DNA of 15,505 bases from an uncultured Roseburia sp. (lineage in GTDB: Bacteria > Bacillota > Clostridia > Lachnospirales > Lachnospiraceae), in assembly GCA_947564765.1 (NCBI GenBank), contig CANODN010000018.1:1-15505 (forward strand). The letters run 5' to 3'. The position numbers were made by a program, and so were the translations under genes. Shown piece by piece: positions 6,901-12,987 of this stretch. Position 1 is the stretch's first letter; each line of letters begins with the position of its first letter. Below the pieces are notes generated by a model that worked only from the letters and a program-made list of their open reading frames with translations, did not search any database and had not been told where the DNA came from.

Positions 6901-9271
6901 AGACACCAACGATGCGAGCGCGTATGATAAGCTGACCCTGGATGAGGAAGTGGTATTTGATCTGGGCCGGACGCATTATCTGTCTCACGTGAACCTTGTT
7001 TTTGAAAAAATCGGTCTGGCATTGAAATATGAAGTATATGCGGAGGATGCGTCTGGCAAGCGGGAATTATTAGAGCAATATGACAGTCCCGCAAACCAGC
7101 TTCTGGCGGATCGTACCGTGCGTGTGCCGGTAGGCAGAGAAACCAGGAAGATTATTTTTATTCATCACGGAAACGGAACGCCGGAGGAATCGCCGACTGC
7201 TTATGCGGCAGAACCCAGATTCTATGGATTTGAGGCGTATGGCGTGGCAAAATCAGAGGTAACCGCAGAGCAGGCAGAAGGACTGACCGGCAAGGAAGGG
7301 CAGTATCAGGCGGCGGCAGATACTCCGGTTACGATTACACTGGACCGGCCTGCAGAAGTGAACATGATTAGGGTAAGCCGTGGTGATGGAGAGACAAAGA
7401 CGCTCAGATATCTGGCGGAATATTATGATACAGAGAAGGAAGCGTGGGAACCGTTTGCAGATAAAACGAAAGGGCAGGATGCTGAAGAATCCGAAAGCTT
7501 TGCCGTTGCACAGGAGCGAGTGTTTACAGGAAGGCTCCGCCTGACTTTTGCAGAAGATATTCTGATTAAGGACATTTCCGTTTACAATACGGATCTGCTG
7601 CTGGGACAGATTCTCCAGATAGAAAATATTTTAGCGGATCTTAAATATGACGGCACGCATGGAAGTTATAAGACGGAAGAAAAGGAGAAGCTGGAAAGCA
7701 TTCTGGCGGAGGCGAGAGAGGTTTCCGGAGAGAATGTATCCGTGATAAACGCATGGCGGGATAAACTGAGCGCTGCATTGGAGGAGTTTTACGAAAACGG
7801 AAAAACATACATAGACAGAAGCGGTCTGCTGGAGGTAATGGTGTCAGTGAGAGAGCTGATGGAAACATTTGAGCCAACAGGACAGGATTTGGAGGATTTG
7901 CAGCAGATATACGAAGCGCTGCGGAGCGTTTACGACACCTACGATACATCTCAGACGGCAGTCAGCCAGACAGCTTCTGAAAAAAGAGAACAGATTTTTG
8001 CGCTTGGAACAAAAATAGAAACGGTGAAAAATCCGGAACTGGCAGAGAAAAGAGCAGAACTGACGGAATACTTAAAGGAACTGGAAGAACTGGAACCGGG
8101 CGAGTATGCGCAGGAAGACTGGCAGGCTTATCTGGAAGCAGTAGAAGCGGCCAATGCCATTGCCATGGACTGGAGTACGACAAGTGAGGCGATACTTGCA
8201 GTGAAGAGTCAGCTTGCCGCTGCAGCAGAAAAATTGAAGAAGCATGTTTTGATTAAAACGATTACGATTCATGCAGAAAGTGAAAAAACAACACTGCAGG
8301 CAGGGGAAACTGTGCAGCTTACGGCAGACATAGAACCGTTGGATGCGGACGAGACGGCGTTGGAGTGGAGTTCTGACAACACGGATACCGCCACAGTAGA
8401 CCAGAACGGACTTGTAACGGCGCTAAAGGAGGGTGACGTCCGGATTACAGCGGCTGCGCAGGACGGAAGCGGCGTATCCGGTGAGATCCGCCTGACTGTT
8501 ATAAAAAAAGCGGATGGCGGAGATCCGGAAGGTCCTGAAAATCCAGAAGATCCAGAAGATCCGGTACTGGTACAGGAAATTACAGTCCGTGCGGCAGGCG
8601 GTAAGACAACATTAAACGAAAGCGGGACAGTACAGCTGTTGGCATCGGCGATGCCGGAGAATGCGGAGAATAAGGCAGTAGCATGGTCATCTGACAATAG
8701 TGAAACTGCAGGGGTAAGCGAGAGCGGCCTTGTAACGGCGAAAGCAGCGGGAACCGTCCGGATTACGGCAACGGCGAAAGACGGCAGCGGCAAGTCGGGA
8801 AGTATTACAATAAAAATCCTTCCGAAAGAGGGCAAAACACATAAGGATAAAAAACTGGTGTATCAGATTACGGCATCAACGGAGTCGGTAAAGACAGTTA
8901 CTGTTCAAAAACCGGTAAAGGCAGGCGATAAGAAGATTACCATTCCGTCTTCTGTAACCATCAGCGGATATCAGTACCAGGTAACAGCAATTGCAGCAAA
9001 AGCATTTCAGAGGAACACAAAGCTTACGCAGGTTGTGATCGGGGAAAATATCAAAACAATAGGAAAAAAAGCATTTTACAACTGTAAAAAGCTGAAAACC
9101 ATTACCATCAAGTCAAAGGAGCTTACGTCGATTGGAAAGCAGGCATTTGGTAAAATTGTTAAAAATGCAAAGATTACCGTGCCGAAAGCGCAGTATAAGG
9201 CGTATAAAAAGCTGCTGCAAAAGAAGGCTAAAACAGCGAAATCGGTGAAAATCAGAAAGGCAAAGAAGTAA
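914..9271 (+). CDS. Secreted multimodular GH89 alpha-N-acetylglucosaminidase (2785 aa)
   Basis: Predicted to hydrolyse terminal alpha-linked N-acetylglucosamine (GlcNAc) outside the cell. Signal peptide: residues 1-29 (AxA-type site VQALA). Order: two near-identical F5/8-C-like modules (43-179, 182-318), a third (323-478), three Big2 domains (482-566, 571-651, 658-740), an F5/8-C module (744-887), the GH89 catalytic region (901-1657), four F5/8-C-like modules, the last degenerate (1675-1808, 1814-1962, 1965-2111, 2112-2226), a helical FIVAR-like region (2227-2442), Big2 (2446-2530), an E/P-rich linker, Big2 (2552-2636) and a basic BspA-like leucine-rich end (2645-2785). Catalytic Glu candidates are E1222 (DPFHEGG) and E1351 (MSPEAL), matching human NAGLU E316 and E446 in context and spacing (129 versus 130 residues). 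WIYCMLHNFGG (1308-1318) is the family hallmark. There is no LPXTG motif. Start at 914 fits the Shine-Dalgarno at 902-906 and the signal peptide. Transcribed alone. Likely substrates are alpha-GlcNAc-capped mucin glycans or heparan-type ends. Function firmly supported; exact substrate inferred. Confidence 0.93.
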   Translation: MKQKIWSRTVSFVLAALLAVTSVPVQALAETEIKANDEAVDWENIIDDCEIEVLEGGTNEQDGKSIEDLRDGNPGTVWVRNGYAGGNTSLLKFTFPTARSLKKVDMYFEKDTPDSGAETTVILLDADQQEIAGTRQTVTRQEGYEWNFADETVLQEFYVKFEESPWALIGEMQIYAARDEGENIIQDCEIEVLEGGTNEQDGKSIENLRDGDPGTVWVRNGYAGGDTSLLKFTFPTARSLKKVDMYFEKGTPDENAETTVILLDADQQEIAGTRQTVKRKEGYEWNFAGGTVLQEFYVRFEASPWALIGEMQIYAGRDAAEMENIAKDCTPSTKVGAQTNYDTVTEDATYGNYLKNINDGNPATNWMTGGSNWPASVRFQIPEGKNIKKATVKFVVDQSHLDRKVDLKLEYSRRGSAFLKLISEKTQHVLSSGNGSYEVEFTSSKNDIEYLYITISNPDSSEAGGFWSGLAEVEIYAENTIAKVERIEINAAGNAKSLTVQDTLQLTASVFPEEADNKDVIWSSSDEAVAKVDQKGLVTGVAKGNVTITAEAADGSGIKGTYGLTVNGIPITGITLNPASVTMNIGESQKIEATVVPENASDQSVTWESSNPGTAEVDEDGTVTAVGAGTAVITAAGRTETDVKQTASVTVKKPDVLAERVIVSSEDGRNELAVSEKLVLTAKVEPEGAVQAVSWRSENPEIAEVDQSGVVKALKEGEVTITAEAADKSGISGKFRLTVIKGSNIKIDLSKCELSAKNANGHGIALAVDGKADTYWQSIPSGGEGSDSMKNRMYDHNRYIDIKLDGTYDLTEIKIFNKTDGSFQNYYVYASADGKNYDKIISKTSDKAASAEGESYEVNKRAAYLRLNMAYNSNAFVTNLAEIEVKGTKISDTVPVPDPISVENWQGSKWQVEWDKFEANENGYADQKVLSEMSNLVGRVLGSKWKDSFRFELRSSLEEGKDIFEIKDGEDNTIVIRGNSGVAMASGFNYYLKNYVNIDYSPMYSSNVNLKEIKPVGKKVVKEAQFDLRYALNFCTYSYTMSFWNWDEYEEFLDWAAMNGINLILDIVGQEEVLRQTFAEFGYTDEEIKDYISGPAYFAWFYMQNLYSIGGPLPDSWFEGRVELGRQIHDRMQTYGIDPVIQAFAGQVPDTFAEKNSGAVFTPECEWSGFTRPSILKTFLDDDDKAAGKVDYFQQVADVFYAKQKNIYGNVSHYYAADPFHEGGKTSEDTGDDTDGSKRNEELSKIYAAVQKKMLEKDPEAIWVMQQWQTNLNSVRMSKLDTTKTLPLDLQANMRQENSYFEENGSRWIYCMLHNFGGRMGLDGDIPKMSSDPIETFQRSKNMVGIGMSPEALENSPVVYEMLFETTWSKDPIDYQAWIKKYGERRAGGTSDSLNKAWRILLNTAYAAKDSYYQGAAETVINARPGDGFNSASTWGHSGIYYDKEELDKALLLLIENYEEFAASPAYKYDLADVAEQVLCNAAVEYHKLMVQAKNAKDLEAFTKLSTAFLGLIDLSDQILATTDGFLLGTWIEASRKMITDADDWTKDLFEFNARSLVTTWGGERVGSLKDYSNRKWAGLTDSFYKERWEIWIRNRMAELKGEAKNAADQKAESNWFLWEYQWVNRKSDDENGKYAFAAVPTDADLGALAQQAFDDYSCTNLEKNTGQTTQETVNVAEGKPVSIGGSQTADGNAANLTDGNTATGWKAQGAGPHTITIDLEEMCQISGMVISIEQIAKGFPYIWEAEYFDSERQQWVSLDTNKNDEKPMMISTTEITKSFAASQIRLTVTTSDLTNSPVFVTEIAVNGVKEDKEQDELKNLVLGHVPTVTDKDGNTVDGLKARITDGDASTLWAPASWDNSRYPVNVGLDLQQDSYVEYVDVQFESAGRPFAFNVSVTDASGAEKKVSSEYESVTSALEKQSYRIEVKETVQKVTVSLVTNTGAGLYPGSWPALAEIKVMGTPIVSEQDFSGSPVSGITVSGGGATSKVLKDNKQKDTNDASAYDKLTLDEEVVFDLGRTHYLSHVNLVFEKIGLALKYEVYAEDASGKRELLEQYDSPANQLLADRTVRVPVGRETRKIIFIHHGNGTPEESPTAYAAEPRFYGFEAYGVAKSEVTAEQAEGLTGKEGQYQAAADTPVTITLDRPAEVNMIRVSRGDGETKTLRYLAEYYDTEKEAWEPFADKTKGQDAEESESFAVAQERVFTGRLRLTFAEDILIKDISVYNTDLLLGQILQIENILADLKYDGTHGSYKTEEKEKLESILAEAREVSGENVSVINAWRDKLSAALEEFYENGKTYIDRSGLLEVMVSVRELMETFEPTGQDLEDLQQIYEALRSVYDTYDTSQTAVSQTASEKREQIFALGTKIETVKNPELAEKRAELTEYLKELEELEPGEYAQEDWQAYLEAVEAANAIAMDWSTTSEAILAVKSQLAAAAEKLKKHVLIKTITIHAESEKTTLQAGETVQLTADIEPLDADETALEWSSDNTDTATVDQNGLVTALKEGDVRITAAAQDGSGVSGEIRLTVIKKADGGDPEGPENPEDPEDPVLVQEITVRAAGGKTTLNESGTVQLLASAMPENAENKAVAWSSDNSETAGVSESGLVTAKAAGTVRITATAKDGSGKSGSITIKILPKEGKTHKDKKLVYQITASTESVKTVTVQKPVKAGDKKITIPSSVTISGYQYQVTAIAAKAFQRNTKLTQVVIGENIKTIGKKAFYNCKKLKTITIKSKELTSIGKQAFGKIVKNAKITVPKAQYKAYKKLLQKKAKTAKSVKIRKAKK
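1040..1867 (+). repeat. Tandem 417-bp duplication of an F5/8-C-like module in the GH89 gene
   Basis: Two copies, 1040-1450 and 1457-1867, are offset by exactly 417 bp (139 codons). The proteins differ at about 14-15 of 137 positions, and long runs of DNA are identical, for example around CTCAAATTCACATTTCC. This points to a recent in-frame duplication of a putative sugar-binding module just after the signal peptide. The third module (from residue 323) is clearly diverged. Confidence 0.93.
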
Positions 9272-9295
9272 TGGCAGCAGGAAAATAAAGAAAGA

Positions 9296-9323
9296 TTCCC
9301 CGGACCCTTCGCGGTCCGGGGAA
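9296..9323 (+). terminator. Hairpin terminator of the GH89 gene
   Basis: An 11-bp perfect stem pairs TTCCCCGGACC (9296-9306) with GGTCCGGGGAA (9313-9323) around a CTTCGC loop, 24 nt after the stop codon. The stem is very stable but the T tract that follows is poor (AATCATTTGCCC), so it may act partly as a 3'-end stabiliser. Confidence 0.68.
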
Positions 9324-9410
9324 ATCATTTGCCCATAATAAAAAATCCGGGTATAAAAAGAGGAAGCAGGTCATTTCAGGATATTCAAATGAGTTCTATA
9401 TAAAACAGGC

Positions 9411-9440
9411 TTGACATATAAATCTTACAGGTGTAATATT
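9411..9440 (+). promoter_or_regulatory. PBP operon promoter with BlaI/MecI-type operator 1
   Basis: TTGACA (9411-9416) and TAATAT (9434-9439) are 17 bp apart, a strong sigma-A promoter. The dyad TTACAGGTGTAA (9425-9436) sits in the spacer and runs into the -10 element, with outer arms AAT and ATT also symmetric. The TACA-N2-TGTA core is the established BlaI/MecI recognition pattern. Binding would block RNA polymerase. A blaI-like gene is present at 14777-15172. Confidence 0.82.
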
Positions 9441-9468
9441 ATAAAAATGAATCAAATGAGAAAATTTT

Positions 9469-9500
9469 TTTATACAAAAATCTTACACATGTAATATTTT
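9469..9500 (+). promoter_or_regulatory. BlaI/MecI-type operator 2 in the PBP leader
   Basis: The dyad TTACACATGTAA (9483-9494) with symmetric flanks AAAAT and ATTTT lies 58 bp, centre to centre, downstream of operator 1 and about 40 bp after the predicted transcription start. The 30 bp 9469-9498 match operator-promoter unit 1 (9411-9440) at 24 positions, with TTTATA in place of the -35 TTGACA. So this looks like a duplicated promoter-operator whose -35 has decayed or never became strong. Confidence 0.78.
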
Positions 9501-9541
9501 GAAAGAGAAGTGCTGAAATAGGAAAAAGAATGGAGGTCAAT

Positions 9542-11653
9542 ATGAAAAGAAAAAACAGACATAGACGAAAAAGGAGTAAACTTCTGTTCCTTGCAGTTGT
9601 GATTACGGGAATCGCTTTAGCCGGGACAATTGTATATGCCGTAAAATTGTTCCATAAAGGCAATGCGCAGAAAACACCGGAAGAATTACTGGTTTCCTAT
9701 ATGGCGCATATTCCGGATGGAGAATTTGATGAGATGTATGAAATGCTGGACATGCAGGCATTGGGAAATACAGCAAAAGAAGATTTTATAAACCGCAATT
9801 CGGCCATTTATGAGGGCATTCAGGTACAGAACATGGCAGTGGAACTTTTAGAGTATGACAAAGAAGAGGAATCTGTGAGATATCAGACCTCCTTTGATAC
9901 GGCTGCCGGGAATATCAGCTTTGAAAATAAGGCATTTTTCACAAAGGGAGAAGAAGGATATCAGTTGATCTGGCAGGATTCGTTGATTTTTCCGGGATTA
10001 AATGCTTCGGACAAAGTCAGGGTTTCCACAACCCAGGCTGAAAGAGGAGAAATTCTTGACAGAAATAAGCGGGTTCTTGCAGGGAGGGGCGCGGCTTCTT
10101 CGGTGGGAATTGTACCCGGTAAATTGGAGGAAAAAGGTAGTGCAATCCAGAGGCTGGCAGAATTGCTGGAAATAGAGCCGGAGGTGATTGAGAAGAAGCT
10201 GTCGGCGTCATGGGTAAAGGAGGATTCGTTTGTGCCGGTTAAAACGATTCCCAAAGTGCCGGAAATAGAACTGATGTCGCTTGTACCGGAGGAGGAAGCA
10301 ATAGGGGAGCAGGAACGATGCGAGAAGCTGTTAGAAATTCCGGGCGTGATGATTTCAGACACAAAGGTGCGGGAGTATCCGCTGGGTGAAGCGGCGGCAC
10401 ATCTGATCGGATATGTACAAAGTGTTACGGCAGAGGATTTGGAGGAGCATGAAGGGGAAGGATATACGGCTGCAAGCGTCATCGGGAAAAGCGGAATGGA
10501 GGGATTGTTTGAGAAGGAGCTGAAAGGGCGGAACGGCTGCAGGATTTATATTGTGAATTGGGAAGGAAAAGAAAAGGAAGAACTGGCCTGTGTACCCGTA
10601 CAGCATGGAAAAAATGTGCAGCTGACAATAGATGCCGATCTTCAGATTTCGCTATACGAGCAGTTCAAAGAAGACAAGAGCTGTTCGGCAGCCATGAATC
10701 CTTATACGGGAGAAGTGCTGGCTCTGGTCAGTACACCGTCTTATGACAATAACGATTTTATTATGGGATTATCTGATGCGCAATGGACGTCGCTGAATGA
10801 AGATGAAAATAAGCCCCTGTACAATCGGTTCCGGCAGGCGTGGTGTCCGGGTTCTGCTTTTAAAGCTGTTACGGCCGCAATCGGATTGGAATCAGGAGCA
10901 GTTGATCCGGCAGAAGATTATGGAAATGAGGGATTGAGCTGGCAAAAGGATGCGTCATGGGGTTCGTATCGTGTAACGACACTGCATGCATATGAGCCTG
11001 TTATTTTAGAGAATGCATTGATTTATTCGGATAATATTTATTTTGCAAAGGCGGCATTAAAAATCGGAGCAGAAGAAATGGAACATTCTTTGACACGGCT
11101 TGGATTTTGTAAGGAGATGCCCTTTGAGATTACAATGGTCAAGTCACAGTATTCCAATACGGAACACATTGAAACAGAGATTCAGCTGGCTGACAGCGGC
11201 TATGGGCAGGGACAGATTCTGGTAAATCCGCTGCATATGGCATGCATCTACGCAGCCTTCTGCAATGAAGGGAATATCATAAAACCATATTTGCTTTATC
11301 AGCAGGATGCGGATGTTCAATATTGGATACGGGAAGCATTTTCCGCAGAAACGGCAAACGATGTATTGGAAGGAACGAAAAAGGTGATAAGCGATCCGAA
11401 CGGAACCGGATATGCTGCACATCGGGAGGATGTTGTTCTGGCAGGGAAAACGGGAACGGCAGAAATCAAAGCATCCAAGGAGGATACCTCCGGTACGGAA
11501 TTGGGCTGGTTTTCTGTTTATACGGCGGAAAAGACAGCCAGACATCCGATCCTGCTGATCAGTATGGCAGAGGACGTAAAAGGAAGAGGAGGCAGCGGTT
11601 ATGTTGTGGAAAAAGACAGGGTGGTTTTGGAAGAGTGGTTTCATAGCAATTAG
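9542..11653 (+). CDS. Class B penicillin-binding protein with MecA-like N-terminal domain
   Basis: A membrane-anchored D,D-transpeptidase that cross-links peptidoglycan outside the membrane, predicted to be a beta-lactam-inducible, possibly low-affinity PBP of the PBP2a/PBP5 type. Start at 9542 (703 aa) is chosen because GGAGG (9532-9536) lies 5 nt upstream. An ATG at 9530 would overlap that site. Basic N-terminus, one membrane helix (about 14-35), NTF2-like MecA_N domain (about 44-145), PBP dimerisation domain (about 155-325, with RGEILDRN at 168-175) and transpeptidase domain (about 358-700). Catalytic motifs: S438-A-F-K in CPGSAFK, S496-D-N, and K636-T-G-T. YGQGQILVNPLHMA is the usual late transpeptidase motif. 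Expression is probably controlled by BlaI through the two upstream operators. The next gene starts inside its 3' end. Resistance to beta-lactams is inferred from architecture and regulation. Confidence 0.93.
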   Translation: MKRKNRHRRKRSKLLFLAVVITGIALAGTIVYAVKLFHKGNAQKTPEELLVSYMAHIPDGEFDEMYEMLDMQALGNTAKEDFINRNSAIYEGIQVQNMAVELLEYDKEEESVRYQTSFDTAAGNISFENKAFFTKGEEGYQLIWQDSLIFPGLNASDKVRVSTTQAERGEILDRNKRVLAGRGAASSVGIVPGKLEEKGSAIQRLAELLEIEPEVIEKKLSASWVKEDSFVPVKTIPKVPEIELMSLVPEEEAIGEQERCEKLLEIPGVMISDTKVREYPLGEAAAHLIGYVQSVTAEDLEEHEGEGYTAASVIGKSGMEGLFEKELKGRNGCRIYIVNWEGKEKEELACVPVQHGKNVQLTIDADLQISLYEQFKEDKSCSAAMNPYTGEVLALVSTPSYDNNDFIMGLSDAQWTSLNEDENKPLYNRFRQAWCPGSAFKAVTAAIGLESGAVDPAEDYGNEGLSWQKDASWGSYRVTTLHAYEPVILENALIYSDNIYFAKAALKIGAEEMEHSLTRLGFCKEMPFEITMVKSQYSNTEHIETEIQLADSGYGQGQILVNPLHMACIYAAFCNEGNIIKPYLLYQQDADVQYWIREAFSAETANDVLEGTKKVISDPNGTGYAAHREDVVLAGKTGTAEIKASKEDTSGTELGWFSVYTAEKTARHPILLISMAEDVKGRGGSGYVVEKDRVVLEEWFHSN

Positions 11654-12983
11654 CGTATTGCTCGGGGCTTCGGGATGCGGTGATTCTGATCTTGAATACA
11701 CAGAGAATGAAACAGAAATTGTTGAAACTGCAGACAGGGAAGAGACTCCACAGCAGGGCGAAGATGAAAAAGAAGAGAAAATAATAGAAATCTGCCGGGA
11801 AATGTATACCCTAAGAGACCGCTCCGAAGGAGCGTGTCATAATGGGATGCCCAGAGGGTATACCTTAAGAGACCGCTTGGAAGGAGCGTGTCATAATGGG
11901 ATGCCCGGAGGGTATACCTTAAGAGACCGCTCCGGAAGGGATGCAAAGTCGGCAGAAGAAAATAAAGCGGATGATTTGGAATGGCTCCGAAGTGTGGTAA
12001 ATCAGCTTGGAAAAAACGGATATCCGGCGGTCGATAGCAAAAATCAGATTGATATGGCAGAAGCGGGACAGGTGAAGCGTTTTTGTGAAATGAAGGATGC
12101 GAAGAAAGAAGCGGAAATAACCATAGTGAAGATCTGTGATCCGGATGAATTTGTAACATATAATTTAAAAACAAAAGACGGAACCGTAGATGTGGTCAGA
12201 AGCTATTACAAATACGAAAACAAAACGATACAAAAAGAAGGGCAGGGAAGCTATCAGGCAGAACACTGGACGTATACAGAAGACGGTTATCTGATGTTTT
12301 ACGGAACATGGTTTTCGGATGAGGTATATATACTTACCTTAAGCGGAGCAGAGGAGCATACCGCGCTGCGGGTTGAACCGCTGGATGAGGTATACAGGGA
12401 ATATAACCGGAAATATCTTCTGCCGATTAGCTATGCACGGAATAATATGTTCCTTACAGACTGGAGCGAAGAGGATTTTGGAGAATTAAATTTTTATGAT
12501 ATGTACGACATATTTTATCCCGGGATAAATGAAGAACCGTTTCCTTATATGGCAGATGAGAATCTGGGAGTCGGGGCGGTCTATCAAATTCCTAAAAAGG
12601 AATTTGAAGATGTGATTATGACGTATTTTAAGATTGACAGCAAAACACTGCAGACCAGAACAATTTATGATGCAGAGACTTTGACCTATGAATATAAGCC
12701 GAGGGGATTTTATGAGATAGAGTATCCGGAATATCCATATCCGGAAGTCGTTTCGGCTGCAGAAAACAGTGACGGGACCATAACACTTACGGTTCATGCC
12801 GTGTTTCCTTATAATGAGAATTCCATGGTGTATACCCATGAAGTCCTGATTCGTCCCTCAGAAGGGGGAGGCGTACAATATGTATCCAACCGGATGATTC
12901 CGTCGGCGGATCATCGTGAGGCAACATGGCATACGCCCCGTTTAACCGAAGAGAAATGGAAGGAATTATACGGAACCGAATAA
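11601..12983 (+). CDS. Lipoprotein of unknown function, co-transcribed with the PBP
   Basis: 460 residues. The start at 11601 lies inside the PBP gene in another frame (53-bp overlap) and is preceded by GAGGAGG at 11586-11592, which suggests translational coupling. The N-terminus has a hydrophobic signal ending in LGASGC, so C26 is the likely lipidated cysteine. Then comes an acidic linker (27-66), a repeat region (69-111) with two full 18-residue units, YTLRDRSEGACHNGMPRG and YTLRDRLEGACHNGMPGG, plus a partial third, and a folded, aromatic-rich domain (about 120-460). The C-terminal part resembles, from memory, clostridial proteins annotated DUF6070; this is not verified. It should sit on the outer face of the membrane beside the PBP and may assist it, but no function is known to me. 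It converges on blaR1 with a 4-bp gap. Confidence 0.85.
   Translation: MLWKKTGWFWKSGFIAISVLLGASGCGDSDLEYTENETEIVETADREETPQQGEDEKEEKIIEICREMYTLRDRSEGACHNGMPRGYTLRDRLEGACHNGMPGGYTLRDRSGRDAKSAEENKADDLEWLRSVVNQLGKNGYPAVDSKNQIDMAEAGQVKRFCEMKDAKKEAEITIVKICDPDEFVTYNLKTKDGTVDVVRSYYKYENKTIQKEGQGSYQAEHWTYTEDGYLMFYGTWFSDEVYILTLSGAEEHTALRVEPLDEVYREYNRKYLLPISYARNNMFLTDWSEEDFGELNFYDMYDIFYPGINEEPFPYMADENLGVGAVYQIPKKEFEDVIMTYFKIDSKTLQTRTIYDAETLTYEYKPRGFYEIEYPEYPYPEVVSAAENSDGTITLTVHAVFPYNENSMVYTHEVLIRPSEGGGVQYVSNRMIPSADHREATWHTPRLTEEKWKELYGTE
11804..11942 (+). repeat. In-frame 54-bp palindromic repeats (2 full, 1 partial)
   Basis: Units start at GTATACC 11804, 11858 and 11912, each 54 bp apart. Units 1 and 2 match at 50 of 54 positions; unit 3 is cut short near 11937. 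GTATAC is itself a palindrome, and unit 1 contains a perfect CGCTCC-GAA-GGAGCG hairpin (11820-11834). In unit 2 the same stem carries one wobble and one mismatch. The reading frame is kept through all units because 54 is a multiple of 3. The form suggests a small dispersed palindromic element that inserted in the linker of a lipoprotein and then duplicated. Confidence 0.88.
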
Positions 12984-12987
12984 GCTT

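Noticed and set aside
8269..8835. Reverse-strand open frame of 188 codons inside the GH89 gene
   Set aside because: It mirrors the Big2 domains on the coding strand, is rich in Ser, Pro and Val as antisense of such repeats usually is, and has no family motif.
9530..9544. ATG at 9530 as PBP start
   Set aside because: The GGAGG at 9532-9536 would lie inside the coding sequence; it is placed correctly for the ATG at 9542, which also gives a normal basic N-terminus before the membrane helix.
9961..10482. Reverse-strand open frame of 173 codons inside the PBP gene
   Set aside because: Ser/Pro-rich antisense of a well-supported gene with all catalytic motifs on the forward strand; no ribosome binding site or promoter seen.
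11144..11701. Reverse-strand open frame of 185 codons across the PBP and lipoprotein junction
   Set aside because: It spans two real forward genes, lacks recognisable motifs and has no start signals.
11804..11942. CRISPR array
   Set aside because: The 54-bp units are directly adjacent with no unique spacers, are translated in frame, and no cas genes are present.
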